Source of the DNA: Paenibacillus agri | Lineage (GTDB): Bacteria > Bacillota > Bacilli > Paenibacillales > Paenibacillaceae | Assembly (NCBI RefSeq): GCF_013359945.1 | Contig: NZ_JABWCS010000217.1 | Span: 1 to 64,000, forward strand | Length of the DNA: 64,000 nt | Direction of reading: 5' to 3' | Part shown: piece by piece, positions 1 through 7,289 of the stretch | How positions within the stretch are numbered: position 1 is the stretch's first letter | Layout of the letters: each line of letters begins with the position of its first letter | Made by a program: the position numbers and the translations under genes | Notes under the pieces: generated by a model | Databases searched by the model: none | What the model was told of the DNA's origin: nothing | Seen by the model: only the letters and a program-made list of their open reading frames with translations

Positions 1-192
1 CTAGCACTGGGCCGACGCCAACGGCTTCGCCTGAGCCGTCTACCGGACCGAGCCCGACTCCGACTGCTACGGCCTCGCCTGAACCTTCGGTAGAGCCTAG
101 CACTGGGCCGACGCCAACGGCCTCGCCTGAGCCGTCTTCCGGACCGAGTCCGACTCCATCTGCTACGGCCTCGCCTGAACCTTCGGCTGGAC
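1..192 (+). repeat. 96-bp tandem repeat coding for the Pro/Thr/Ser stalk
   Basis: CTAGCACTGGGCCGACGCCA starts at 1 and again at 97, and the following bases stay nearly identical through 192. The period is 96 bp, or 32 codons, so copy number can change without a frameshift. The array is cut by the window edge, so the total number of units is unknown. Confidence 0.85.
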
Positions 193-647
193 CGAGCGCT
201 GAACCGACGGCTTCAGCTACTAATCAGCCTACATCCGGACCGCCAACTCTGCCTACGGCTACAGCTTCGCCGGGTATACCAGGCGTCATTGTAACGCCTG
301 GACCATCGGTTGCCCCAACGCCAACGGCAACGCCGGGGCCGCGCGACATTATCATCACCGACGATGCGGTCCCATTGGGTGGCGGTGATCACAGTGGCGG
401 AACTGCGCCAGAAGCTTCGCCGGGTGCAGGCATTACTGCTGGCAGCACAGCAAAGCCAGCACCAACACCGACATCTTCGCCGGGTAATGATATCACCTTG
501 GCCGATGATGAGCTGCCACTGGCTGCTCCCGATGCCGGAGATAAGCTCCCGGATACCGCGGAGCCTTGGTATAACCTGATTCTCATCAGCTTGGCTGTAG
601 CTCTAATCAGTGTCATCGTTCTACGCAGGTTGAGATCGAAGGGGTAA
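1..647 (+). CDS. Cell-wall-anchored surface protein, C-terminal part (5' end outside window)
   Basis: The reading frame is open from the first base (first full codon at position 3) to TAA at 645-647, about 214 residues. The first 110 or so residues are a low-complexity Pro/Thr/Ser/Glu stalk made of near-identical 32-residue units. Two acidic segments follow (around ITDDAVPLGG and LADDELPLAA). The end is a sorting signal: LPDTA, a hydrophobic stretch, then an Arg/Lys tail (RRLRSKG). LPxTA signals are known substrates of class D sortases, and a sortase gene starts 31 bases downstream. The stalk probably spans the cell wall to display an N-terminal domain that cannot be seen here, so the domain's function is unknown. 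Confidence is high for the anchor type. Confidence 0.85.
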   Translation, partial: STGPTPTASPEPSTGPSPTPTATASPEPSVEPSTGPTPTASPEPSSGPSPTPSATASPEPSAGPSAEPTASATNQPTSGPPTLPTATASPGIPGVIVTPGPSVAPTPTATPGPRDIIITDDAVPLGGGDHSGGTAPEASPGAGITAGSTAKPAPTPTSSPGNDITLADDELPLAAPDAGDKLPDTAEPWYNLILISLAVALISVIVLRRLRSKG

Positions 648-678
648 ACTGAATTTCCCTAAGTCTGGAGGAGAGAGT

Positions 679-1326
679 ATGAAGAAGAAGCATTCCGGTA
701 CCGTCATTGCCGTGAAGCTGATCCTCATACTCTCTTTGTCTGTGCTGCTGTATGCTGTCGTGCAGGTGGTTAAAGCCCCTATAGAGGCCAGGCAAGCCCT
801 GCAAGCCTGGGAGAAAAAGAGGGAGGAGGCTGTAAATTTATCCCATATTGAAGAGCAACCCCTCCCCGCAGGGATGATAAACGTCCCTTCGACAGCACCC
901 GGCTCCAAGCCGTCTTATATAGAGGGCGAGGTGATCGGGGAGATTTTTTTCCCAACCTTGAATAAAAAAGTAGCCATCCTGGAAGGGACAGACAGTCCTC
1001 AGCTGAAAAAAGGAGCTGGCCACTACGCTGGCAGTGCGGCTATTGGCGCCGACGGCAACAGCGTGCTGGCTGGACATCGTGACACTGTATTCCGCAATCT
1101 CGGAGAGCTGGAAATCCATGATCCCATCGAGGTGGAGACCGCAAGTGGAAAATTCACGTACGAGATTACTGGAAGTGTGATTGTGGACAAGGACGAACGC
1201 GGGGCGATCAAATCCAGTGAACAGCCTATCCTCACGCTGATTACATGTTATCCATTCTCTTTCGTTGGTTCGGCGCCTGACCGGTATCTGCTCACTGCCA
1301 GACTGGTGGAGAAGGAACCACTTTGA
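679..1326 (+). CDS. Class D sortase
   Basis: Membrane-anchored transpeptidase that cleaves an LPxT-type signal and links the protein to cell-wall peptidoglycan. It has 215 residues, with one N-terminal membrane segment (about residues 10-31) and an extracellular sortase barrel. The catalytic set is visible: His133 in LAGHRDT, Cys190 in TLITC and Arg202 in APDRYLLTARL. The TLITCYPFxFVGxAPxRY block is typical of class D enzymes. The ATG is preceded by GGAGGAGAG at 667-675. It lies 31 bases after the LPDTA surface-protein gene and is probably co-transcribed with it, which suggests a dedicated enzyme-substrate pair. Confidence 0.92.
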   Translation: MKKKHSGTVIAVKLILILSLSVLLYAVVQVVKAPIEARQALQAWEKKREEAVNLSHIEEQPLPAGMINVPSTAPGSKPSYIEGEVIGEIFFPTLNKKVAILEGTDSPQLKKGAGHYAGSAAIGADGNSVLAGHRDTVFRNLGELEIHDPIEVETASGKFTYEITGSVIVDKDERGAIKSSEQPILTLITCYPFSFVGSAPDRYLLTARLVEKEPL

Positions 1327-1369
1327 TCTTTTTATAAGACGGCTTGAGGATGAGACCAGCGTTGGAACG

Positions 1370-1378
1370 TGATACTAT
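1370..1378 (+). promoter_or_regulatory. Candidate extended -10 promoter of pepT
   Basis: TGATACTAT is a TGn-extended -10 element about 45 bases upstream of the pepT start. No convincing -35 is present at 17 bp, which is tolerated by extended -10 promoters. Inferred from sequence only. Confidence 0.4.
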
Positions 1379-1423
1379 AAAGAAAGAGGATTTGAAAATG
1401 TTGTATTGAGGAGCTGAGCCAAG

Positions 1424-2656
1424 TTGAAACAAGAAGTGATGACACGCTTTATTTCATATGCAGAAATAGATACACAATCTAATGAAGACAATGATACCTG
1501 TCCTTCCACGCCGGGTCAGATGGAGCTGGCTCACAAGCTGGTTGAAGAGCTGAAAGAGATTGGCATGCAGGAGGTGACGGTGGACGAGCATGGCTATGTG
1601 ATGGCTACGCTGCCGTCGAATACAGACAAGGAAGTGCCGACCATCGGTTTTTTGGCCCACTTGGATACGGCAACGGATCTCACGGGAGCTAATGTAAAAC
1701 CACAAGTGGTAGAGAATTATGACGGCAGCGATATTGTTCTGAACAAAGATCTCAATGTGGTCTTGTCCACAAAGAGTTTCCCCGAACTGGCTGAATACAA
1801 GGGACATACGCTGATCACCACAGACGGAACGACTCTGCTTGGTGCGGACGACAAGGCGGGAATCGCTGAGATTATGACGGCCATGAATTATCTGCTGCAG
1901 CATCCAGAGATTAAGCATGGAAAGATCAGAGTGGCTTTTACACCGGATGAGGAAATCGGCCGCGGACCGCATAAATTCGATGTGGCCGCTTTTAACGCTT
2001 CTTATGCATACACCATGGACGGCGGGCCGCTTGGGGAGCTGGAGTACGAGAGCTTCAATGCAGCTGCAGCCAAAATCACCGTGAACGGCGTGAATGTGCA
2101 CCCCGGAACGGCCAAGGGGAAAATGATCCACTCCTCCAAAATCGCCATGGCACTCCATCTCAGACTGCCTGCGGGTGAAGCCCCTGAGTTCACAGAAGGT
2201 TATGAAGGCTTCTACCACCTGATCTCCATTCAGGGATCGGCCGAGCAGAGCAAGCTGCAATATATTATCCGCGACTTTGACCGTCACCAGTTCGAGGCCC
2301 GCAAGGCGCATCTGACGTCCATTGTGGACGAGTTCAAAAGCACCTACGGGGATGATAATGTGATTCTGGAGATCAAGGACCAATATTACAATATGCGTGA
2401 GAAAATCGAGCCCGTACGTCAGATCGTTGATATCGCGCATGAAGCGATGGTGAACCTCGATATTAAGCCGATCATCCGTCCAATCCGCGGCGGAACCGAT
2501 GGCTCGCAGCTCTCCTACATGGGGCTGCCGACCCCCAATATCTTTGCCGGGGGAGAGAACTTCCACGGGAAGTTCGAGTACGTCTCCGCCGACAACATGG
2601 TGAAGGCGGTTCAGGTTATCGTAGAAATAGCCAAGCTATTCGAGCAAAAAGCATAG
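1424..2656 (+). CDS. pepT: Peptidase T (tripeptide aminopeptidase)
   Basis: Cytoplasmic dizinc aminopeptidase of the M20 family that removes the N-terminal residue from tripeptides. It has 410 residues, the usual length. Metal and catalytic motifs are in order: AHLDTATD (His79, Asp81), LLGADDKAG (Asp142), TPDEEIGRG (Glu176/177), MDGGPLGELEYESFNAAA, HPGTAKGKM and IRGGTDGSQLSYMGLPTPN. The start is TTG at 1424, ten bases after GAGGAG (1408-1413). The next in-frame ATG, at 1439, is too far from that ribosome site. It is a single-gene unit closed by a strong terminator. Confidence 0.95.
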   Translation: MKQEVMTRFISYAEIDTQSNEDNDTCPSTPGQMELAHKLVEELKEIGMQEVTVDEHGYVMATLPSNTDKEVPTIGFLAHLDTATDLTGANVKPQVVENYDGSDIVLNKDLNVVLSTKSFPELAEYKGHTLITTDGTTLLGADDKAGIAEIMTAMNYLLQHPEIKHGKIRVAFTPDEEIGRGPHKFDVAAFNASYAYTMDGGPLGELEYESFNAAAAKITVNGVNVHPGTAKGKMIHSSKIAMALHLRLPAGEAPEFTEGYEGFYHLISIQGSAEQSKLQYIIRDFDRHQFEARKAHLTSIVDEFKSTYGDDNVILEIKDQYYNMREKIEPVRQIVDIAHEAMVNLDIKPIIRPIRGGTDGSQLSYMGLPTPNIFAGGENFHGKFEYVSADNMVKAVQVIVEIAKLFEQKA

Positions 2657-2660
2657 CATT

Positions 2661-2703
2661 AAAAAAGCCGGGCAGAGGGAATTATCCTCTGCCCGGCTTT
2701 TTT
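2661..2703 (+). terminator. Intrinsic terminator of pepT
   Basis: AAAAAAGCCGGGCAGAGG and its exact complement flank a 7-base loop, and the right arm ends in six T. The A-rich left side means it could also work in the reverse direction. Confidence 0.92.
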
Positions 2704-2972
2704 AATGCCCGCACCACTCATTTAAAACCACGCAAACGCCACTCGCCCGCTGCCGTTCTTTCCACATAAATACCTATATTTATAGCGGACAAATTCACCA
2801 GCGGGTATTATACCCAGTTTATCCAAGCAATTTTCATGAATTTTCGGAGAAAAGATGCTGCATTTTCAGAAAACCTGTGCTAATATTACACTTTGTTTGA
2901 AGGATAAAAAAACTATGTAGAACGAACTTACACGATATACGTGTATAAATATATAAATTAAGAAGGTGCATC
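2704..2972 (+). promoter_or_regulatory. Control region of the MATE gene with two short palindromes
   Basis: No gene is visible in this stretch. GGGTATTATACCC at 2803-2815 is a perfect 6+1+6 palindrome. TGCTAATAT at 2878-2886 is an extended -10 element. TACACGATATACGTGTA at 2929-2945 is a 6-5-6 inverted repeat downstream of that -10, where a repressor could block transcription. A ribosome site (AAGAAGGTG) precedes the ATG at 2973. The palindromes differ from each other, so they are not two copies of one operator. Confidence 0.45.
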
Positions 2973-4361
2973 ATGGAAAACAAAAATCATCAACAATTTA
3001 ATCTAATGAAGCTGACCTGGCCGATCTTTCTGGAGCTCTTCCTGTTCATGCTCATGGGTAGTGTCGATACCTTTATGATCAGTACCGTCTCAGACGATGC
3101 TGTATCCGGGGTAGGCGCAGCCAATCAGATTATCGCCATTGCCATTCTGGTCCTTAGCGTGATCGGTAACGGCGCATCTATCGTCGTCTCCCAGTACCTC
3201 GGTTCCAAAAAACCGCGGGAAGCCGCAGAAGTAACCGGGAATGCCATTACCCTCAACCTGGCGGTGGGACTAATCTTGAGCGCACTGCTGTTCGGATTGG
3301 GCAGACCTTTGCTGCATGCGCTTAATGTTCAGGGTGATATTTTCGACTACGCGCTCTCCTACATGAATATTGTTGGCGGGCTGATCTTCTTTCAGGCGCT
3401 GATCAACGGACTGGCTGCCACCATCCGTACGCATGGATTCACCAAGCAGACGATGGTGATTTCCCTGCTGATGAACATTTTTCACGTAATCGGCAACTAT
3501 CTGCTGATTTACGGACATTTCGGTCTTCCTGCACTCGGCGTGGAAGGCGCCGCCATCTCGACGGTTGCGAGCCGTCTGATCTGTCTGGCCCTGTTCTTCT
3601 GGCTGCTCTACCGAATTATGGAAGTTCGGGTGAAATGGAGATATTACACGCACCTGTCCAAAAATTATGTGATGCAAATTCTCAAGATCGGTATTCCATC
3701 TGCTTTTGAATCGATTATCTATCAAGCTTGTCAGCTTGTGTTCACACTCTATATTACGTACTTGGGATCGGAAGCCATGGCTACCCGTCAGTATGCGCTC
3801 AACATCTCTAACTACATCTATCTATTCAGTGTAGCTGTATCCATGGGTACCTCCATCATCGTGGGCCATCTGGTGGGTGCAGGACGTAAGGAAGAAGCGT
3901 ATAAACGTGTATTCTCCAGTGTAAAATGGGCCATGCTGGTCACCGTTATTATTGACGTTATCGTTATTTTATTCCGGGTACCGCTGTTTGGACTATTCAC
4001 CGATAATGAGAGTATCATTATTATGGGTGCCCAGGTTATCCTGCTCAGCATCTTCCTGGAGACAGGACGCACAACCAACCTGGTGATCATCAACTCCCTG
4101 CGTGCTTCCGGTGATGCGAAGTTCCCTGTCTACATGGGTCTGATCTCCATGGTCTGCATGAGCTTACCGCTGGGTTATGTGCTCGTATTCAAACTTCACC
4201 TTGGTCTTGCCGGCGTGTGGATTGCCACAGCAGCAGACGAATGGTTAAGAGCAGTAATCATGTACTTCCGCTGGAAGAGCCGGGCTTGGGAAAAACATGC
4301 ACTGCTTGAACCGGATCGTCCGGAATCCTCCTCCGCTTCACCGATGGCAGCTGTACATTAA
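2973..4361 (+). CDS. MATE family multidrug/cation antiporter
   Basis: Integral membrane exporter of the multidrug and toxic compound extrusion family, which couples Na+ or H+ entry to efflux of drugs or metabolites. It has 462 residues, the normal MATE length, and about 12 hydrophobic segments in two homologous halves. Typical elements are LTWPIFLELFLFMLMGSVDTFMIS near the N-terminus (helix 1, shown here by its start LTWPIFLELF), QIIAIAILVLSVIGNGASI and the second-half counterpart after KIGIPSAFESIIYQ. The ATG has a ribosome site at 2960-2967. It is a single-gene unit followed by a terminator. The substrate cannot be predicted. Confidence 0.88.
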   Translation: MENKNHQQFNLMKLTWPIFLELFLFMLMGSVDTFMISTVSDDAVSGVGAANQIIAIAILVLSVIGNGASIVVSQYLGSKKPREAAEVTGNAITLNLAVGLILSALLFGLGRPLLHALNVQGDIFDYALSYMNIVGGLIFFQALINGLAATIRTHGFTKQTMVISLLMNIFHVIGNYLLIYGHFGLPALGVEGAAISTVASRLICLALFFWLLYRIMEVRVKWRYYTHLSKNYVMQILKIGIPSAFESIIYQACQLVFTLYITYLGSEAMATRQYALNISNYIYLFSVAVSMGTSIIVGHLVGAGRKEEAYKRVFSSVKWAMLVTVIIDVIVILFRVPLFGLFTDNESIIIMGAQVILLSIFLETGRTTNLVIINSLRASGDAKFPVYMGLISMVCMSLPLGYVLVFKLHLGLAGVWIATAADEWLRAVIMYFRWKSRAWEKHALLEPDRPESSSASPMAAVH

Positions 4362-4370
4362 TCTATATTC

Positions 4371-4421
4371 GAAAAAGGGCCGTTCTTCGCGTCATTCAGA
4401 CGTCAAGAATTGCCCTTTTTA
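4371..4421 (+). terminator. Intrinsic terminator after the MATE gene
   Basis: AAAAAGGGC pairs with GCCCTTTTT. Inside this, TTCTTCGCGTC and GACGTCAAGAA form an imperfect inner stem. The 3' arm ends in a T run. Confidence 0.8.
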
Positions 4422-4490
4422 TTTATTTTTTTAAAAAATGAGGACTATTTTCTAAATTTTAACACATACTTTTTCAGACAAGCTTCCTAT

Positions 4491-4510
4491 TATAATGTAA
4501 GCGTTATCAA
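4491..4510 (+). promoter_or_regulatory. -10 box overlapped by a perfect CcpA cre site (GH30 gene)
   Basis: TATAAT at 4491-4496 is followed at once by TGTAAGCGTTATCA (4496-4509). With its flanks this matches every position of the cre consensus WTGNAANCGNWWNCAW. A CcpA/HPr-Ser-P complex bound here would cover the -10 and start site, giving catabolite repression of the downstream secreted glycosidase. Regulation is inferred; the motif match is seen directly. Confidence 0.75.
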
Positions 4511-4535
4511 CTATATTTAAAAAGGAGGAATTTTA

Positions 4536-6467
4536 ATGATTCAGCACTCTCGCAAGCGTAGACAGAAGCAAGCCCGGCCCAGGCCGCTCTCCAAGCTGAT
4601 GTTAGCTGCAACCGTACTGTTCACCTCTTTTGCCATACCGTTCCAGACCCCTTCCGCTCAGGCCGCACCAGGAGCTGCCCAGGTCTATTTCAGCTCCGAA
4701 TCAACCACAGGTTCACCGGGGAGCAGTATCTGGTACAATAACCCCGCCGCCGCCTCTGCCGGTATCCAGTATGCTACAAGCAAGCAGGCCGATATCCCCC
4801 TCACCAATCCCACAAGCTCCACTGCCACAGCCATCACCGTAAATCCCGACGTCCAGTACCAGAATATGCTGGGATTCGGCACATCGCTGGAAGAGTCTAC
4901 TATTTATAACCTGTCTCTGATGTCCGCGGCCAAGCGGGACGAGGTCCTGCGCAGATTGATTGATCCCGTGAACGGAGCGGGAATGAACCTCTTCCGGATC
5001 ACCTTCGGAACCTCTGATTTTACCAGCCGCAATTTCTACACTTATGAGGATACCAGAGGCAGCTTCTCCATCCAGAAGGACATCGACTATAACATAGTCT
5101 CTACGGTGCAGCGAGCCATCGCCATCGGTAACGAGACCGGCAATCCGGTCAAAATCTTCGCCAGCTCCTGGACGGCACCGGCCTGGATGAAGACCAACAA
5201 CAGCCTGATTGGCGGCTATTTGAAGCGGGAAAATACGAATGATCTGGCGGTCTACTACCGTCGTGCCATTCAGGAGTACCAAAGCCGGGGCATCCCCATC
5301 TATGCGATGACTCTGCAGAATGAACCGCTGTATGCCGCGCCTGATTATCCAAGCATGCTCCTGACCTCTGCCAACGAACGGGAGCTGGCGATCGCCTTGA
5401 AATCCCAGCTCGACACCTACAGCATCTCCACCAAGCTATGGGCGTACGATCATAACTTCGGCGAGGTCTGGACACATCTTCCTGGCGTCTTGGACAACGC
5501 TGCAGCAAATGCGGCTATTGAAGGGGTGGCTTTCCATGACTACTCCGGCGATCCTACGGCCATGACAGCGGTACGCAACACCTATCCGAGTAAATCTATG
5601 CAAATGACCGAACGCGCCGTGTGGGGCACGGGAGGAGCCGACAGGATGGCGCAGTATTTCCGCAACTGGTCGGGTTCTTACACTAACTGGGTCACAATGC
5701 TGGACCAGAATATCCAGCCTGAGAAATGGACAGGAACACCAGGGCCGACCATGCTCATCCAGAGCACGTCGAACCGCAATACGTATTGGGTAGCACCAGA
5801 AGTCAATTTCATCGGTCAGTACGCCAAATTCGTGAAGCCAGGAGCCAAGCGAATAGACAGCAATTATGGCTCTGCAGCTACGGTCACCAATGTGGCTTTC
5901 CTCAATCCCGACAACAGCATCGTGACGGTCGTTATTAACCAGACCAGTTCCGCCAAGAGCTTCAAAATCCTCTCCGAAGGACAGCAGCTCCTGGGCACCC
6001 TCCCCGCCAAAACTGTAGGTACGTACATCTGGGCCCGTGGCGGAGGTGGCGGCACCGGCAGTGTACCGATCGGTTCCACCATCGCACTCCAATCCATGGC
6101 GAACAATCTGTATGTATCAGCGGATAATGCAGGCGCAAGTCCACTGATTGCCAACCGGACGACGGTCGGCACATGGGAGAGATTCCAGGTGGCCGATGCA
6201 GGCGGCGGCTGGATCTCCCTGAGAGCACTGGCGAACAACAAATATGTGACAGCGGAGAACGGCGGCGCTGATAGCCTCATTGCGAGCAGAGACACCGTTC
6301 AGGGCTGGGAGCAGTTCCAATGGATTGACAATGGCGACGGCACCATCTCGCTACTATCGAATGCCAACAACCGATACGTGACGGCTGATAACTTTGGTAA
6401 TAGCGCACTGATTGCCAATCGCACAAGCATTGACGGCTGGGAGAAGTTCAAATTCAGTATCCAATAA
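4536..6467 (+). CDS. Secreted glycoside hydrolase family 30 with C-terminal fascin-like beta-trefoil
   Basis: Extracellular endo-glycosidase of the GH30 clan, which includes beta-1,6-glucanases, glucosylceramidases and xylanases. It has 643 residues. An Arg/Lys-rich start and hydrophobic core form a Sec signal peptide, likely cut after SAQA near residue 43. The TIM-barrel domain (about 95-500) carries LGFGTSLEEST, ASSWTAPAWMKTN, the acid/base Glu263 in LQNEPLY and the nucleophile Glu359 in MTERAVWG. A Gly-rich linker leads to three repeats of about 42 residues, each with NNxYVxAxNxGxxxLIAxR...W..F, which together make a beta-trefoil probably used for glycan binding. AAGGAGG sits 8 bases before the ATG. 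The exact substrate is not readable. Confidence 0.9.
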   Translation: MIQHSRKRRQKQARPRPLSKLMLAATVLFTSFAIPFQTPSAQAAPGAAQVYFSSESTTGSPGSSIWYNNPAAASAGIQYATSKQADIPLTNPTSSTATAITVNPDVQYQNMLGFGTSLEESTIYNLSLMSAAKRDEVLRRLIDPVNGAGMNLFRITFGTSDFTSRNFYTYEDTRGSFSIQKDIDYNIVSTVQRAIAIGNETGNPVKIFASSWTAPAWMKTNNSLIGGYLKRENTNDLAVYYRRAIQEYQSRGIPIYAMTLQNEPLYAAPDYPSMLLTSANERELAIALKSQLDTYSISTKLWAYDHNFGEVWTHLPGVLDNAAANAAIEGVAFHDYSGDPTAMTAVRNTYPSKSMQMTERAVWGTGGADRMAQYFRNWSGSYTNWVTMLDQNIQPEKWTGTPGPTMLIQSTSNRNTYWVAPEVNFIGQYAKFVKPGAKRIDSNYGSAATVTNVAFLNPDNSIVTVVINQTSSAKSFKILSEGQQLLGTLPAKTVGTYIWARGGGGGTGSVPIGSTIALQSMANNLYVSADNAGASPLIANRTTVGTWERFQVADAGGGWISLRALANNKYVTAENGGADSLIASRDTVQGWEQFQWIDNGDGTISLLSNANNRYVTADNFGNSALIANRTSIDGWEKFKFSIQ

Positions 6468-6497
6468 CCTTGCAACTTGCGTGCCAGAAAAACAGGT

Positions 6498-6530
6498 AAC
6501 AGCCCGCCCCTCCATCAGGGGCAGGCTGTT
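6498..6530 (+). terminator. Stable hairpin after the GH30 gene
   Basis: AACAGCCCGCCCC and GGGGCAGGCTGTT pair around a 7-base loop with one mismatch. No T run follows, so it may act as an RNA-stabilising 3' end or a weak terminator. Confidence 0.55.
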
Positions 6531-6557
6531 CTTGGACAATACCCGTCACACTTCTAA

Positions 6558-6598
6558 AATTAAGCAAGCATAAGTGCACGACTTATGCTTGCTTAATT
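6558..6598. repeat. Perfect 18-bp inverted repeat between convergent genes
   Basis: AATTAAGCAAGCATAAGT at 6558-6575 and its exact complement at 6581-6598 surround the 5-base loop GCACG. It lies between the convergent GH30 gene and the small minus-strand gene. The T-rich outer ends (TTAATT) could give bidirectional termination, but there is no long T run. Confidence 0.8.
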
Positions 6599-6654
6599 CA
6601 TAGAAACAGAGGACAATATTCAGGGTAGCCGCTGTACATCAATAAAACTGAAGT

Positions 6655-6933
6655 TTAATCGATGTATCCTGCCAGTCCCTTGTCCATAAGATAATCCATC
6701 TCCGCATCGAGAAGGGTCTCCACGGTTAGCTCGTCCAGCTTCACATCACGCTGAGCTGTGATATAATCCACTAGATCATCATTATCAATGTCTACCTCAC
6801 CCTTGGCATTAGCTTGGGCTTTATTAATAAAGGTCTGCTCATGCTTCAGCACCAACCGGATCAATCCGGGATCCACTTTAGTCTTAGCGGACAACACCGC
6901 CACCAGTTCCTGCTCATTTACCTGTTCGCTCAT
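6655..6933 (-). CDS. Conserved-looking small acidic protein of unknown function
   Basis: The protein has 92 residues, is predicted mostly helical and acidic, and has no signal peptide or membrane segment. I do not recognise the family. The first half (SAKTKVDPGLIRLVLKHEQ) reads like a small helical adaptor or DNA-associated fold; the second half is Asp/Glu-rich (VDIDNDDLVDYI). AAGGAGAT stands at good spacing before the ATG. It is transcribed away from gdhA and convergent with the GH30 gene. No function is proposed. Confidence 0.7.
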   Translation of the reverse strand: MSEQVNEQELVAVLSAKTKVDPGLIRLVLKHEQTFINKAQANAKGEVDIDNDDLVDYITAQRDVKLDELTVETLLDAEMDYLMDKGLAGYID

Positions 6934-7289
6934 TGATAGTCATCTCCTTACAAGACAAGTTGCTGCAAAGCCATTGTAACACAGTCTGCCCTGAGCTGGG
7001 AGATTTAACTTCCGCACAAACTGTGCGAAAGCGTTCAAATTCGGGAATTACCCGCATAAATATAGCCAAGAACCCTTGTTTTGCCTTGTATTTACTCCCA
7101 TACACGTATAATTATTCACCCCTTTCTGCAAAAAAACGTGTCATCGAGAGTAAACTTTTTTCAAAAAACAGTTGTTAGCGGCGCGTTCTTATGCCAAAAT
7201 AATAAAAAATATATCCCAGCGTGAAAGCAGTAACGCGAAGAAGCATTAAACCCGAAGAAAAATAATTATACGTAAAGGCGGTTGAATTC
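6934..7289 (+). promoter_or_regulatory. Promoter and long leader of gdhA
   Basis: No gene is seen in these 356 bases. TTGTAT (7086-7091) and TATAAT (7107-7112), 15 bp apart, are the best promoter candidate and would give a leader of about 170 nt. An inverted repeat CGCACA-AAC-TGTGCG lies at 7014-7028, upstream of that promoter, where an activator could bind. The ribosome site AAAGGCGG (7274-7281) precedes the ATG by 8 bases. The leader shows no recognised riboswitch. Confidence 0.45.

Noticed and set aside
1454..2566. 370-codon open frame antisense to pepT
   Set aside because: Lies wholly inside pepT, has His/Arg/Leu-rich composition with no motif, and is a mirror of a biased coding strand.
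5149..6320. Several long minus-strand frames under the GH30 gene
   Set aside because: All overlap each other and the GH30 coding region, lack ribosome sites and give low-complexity Arg/Ser/Pro proteins.
7022..7035. Possible cre site (TGCGAAAGCGTTCA) near gdhA
   Set aside because: Three mismatches at fixed consensus positions, in contrast to the perfect site before the GH30 gene.
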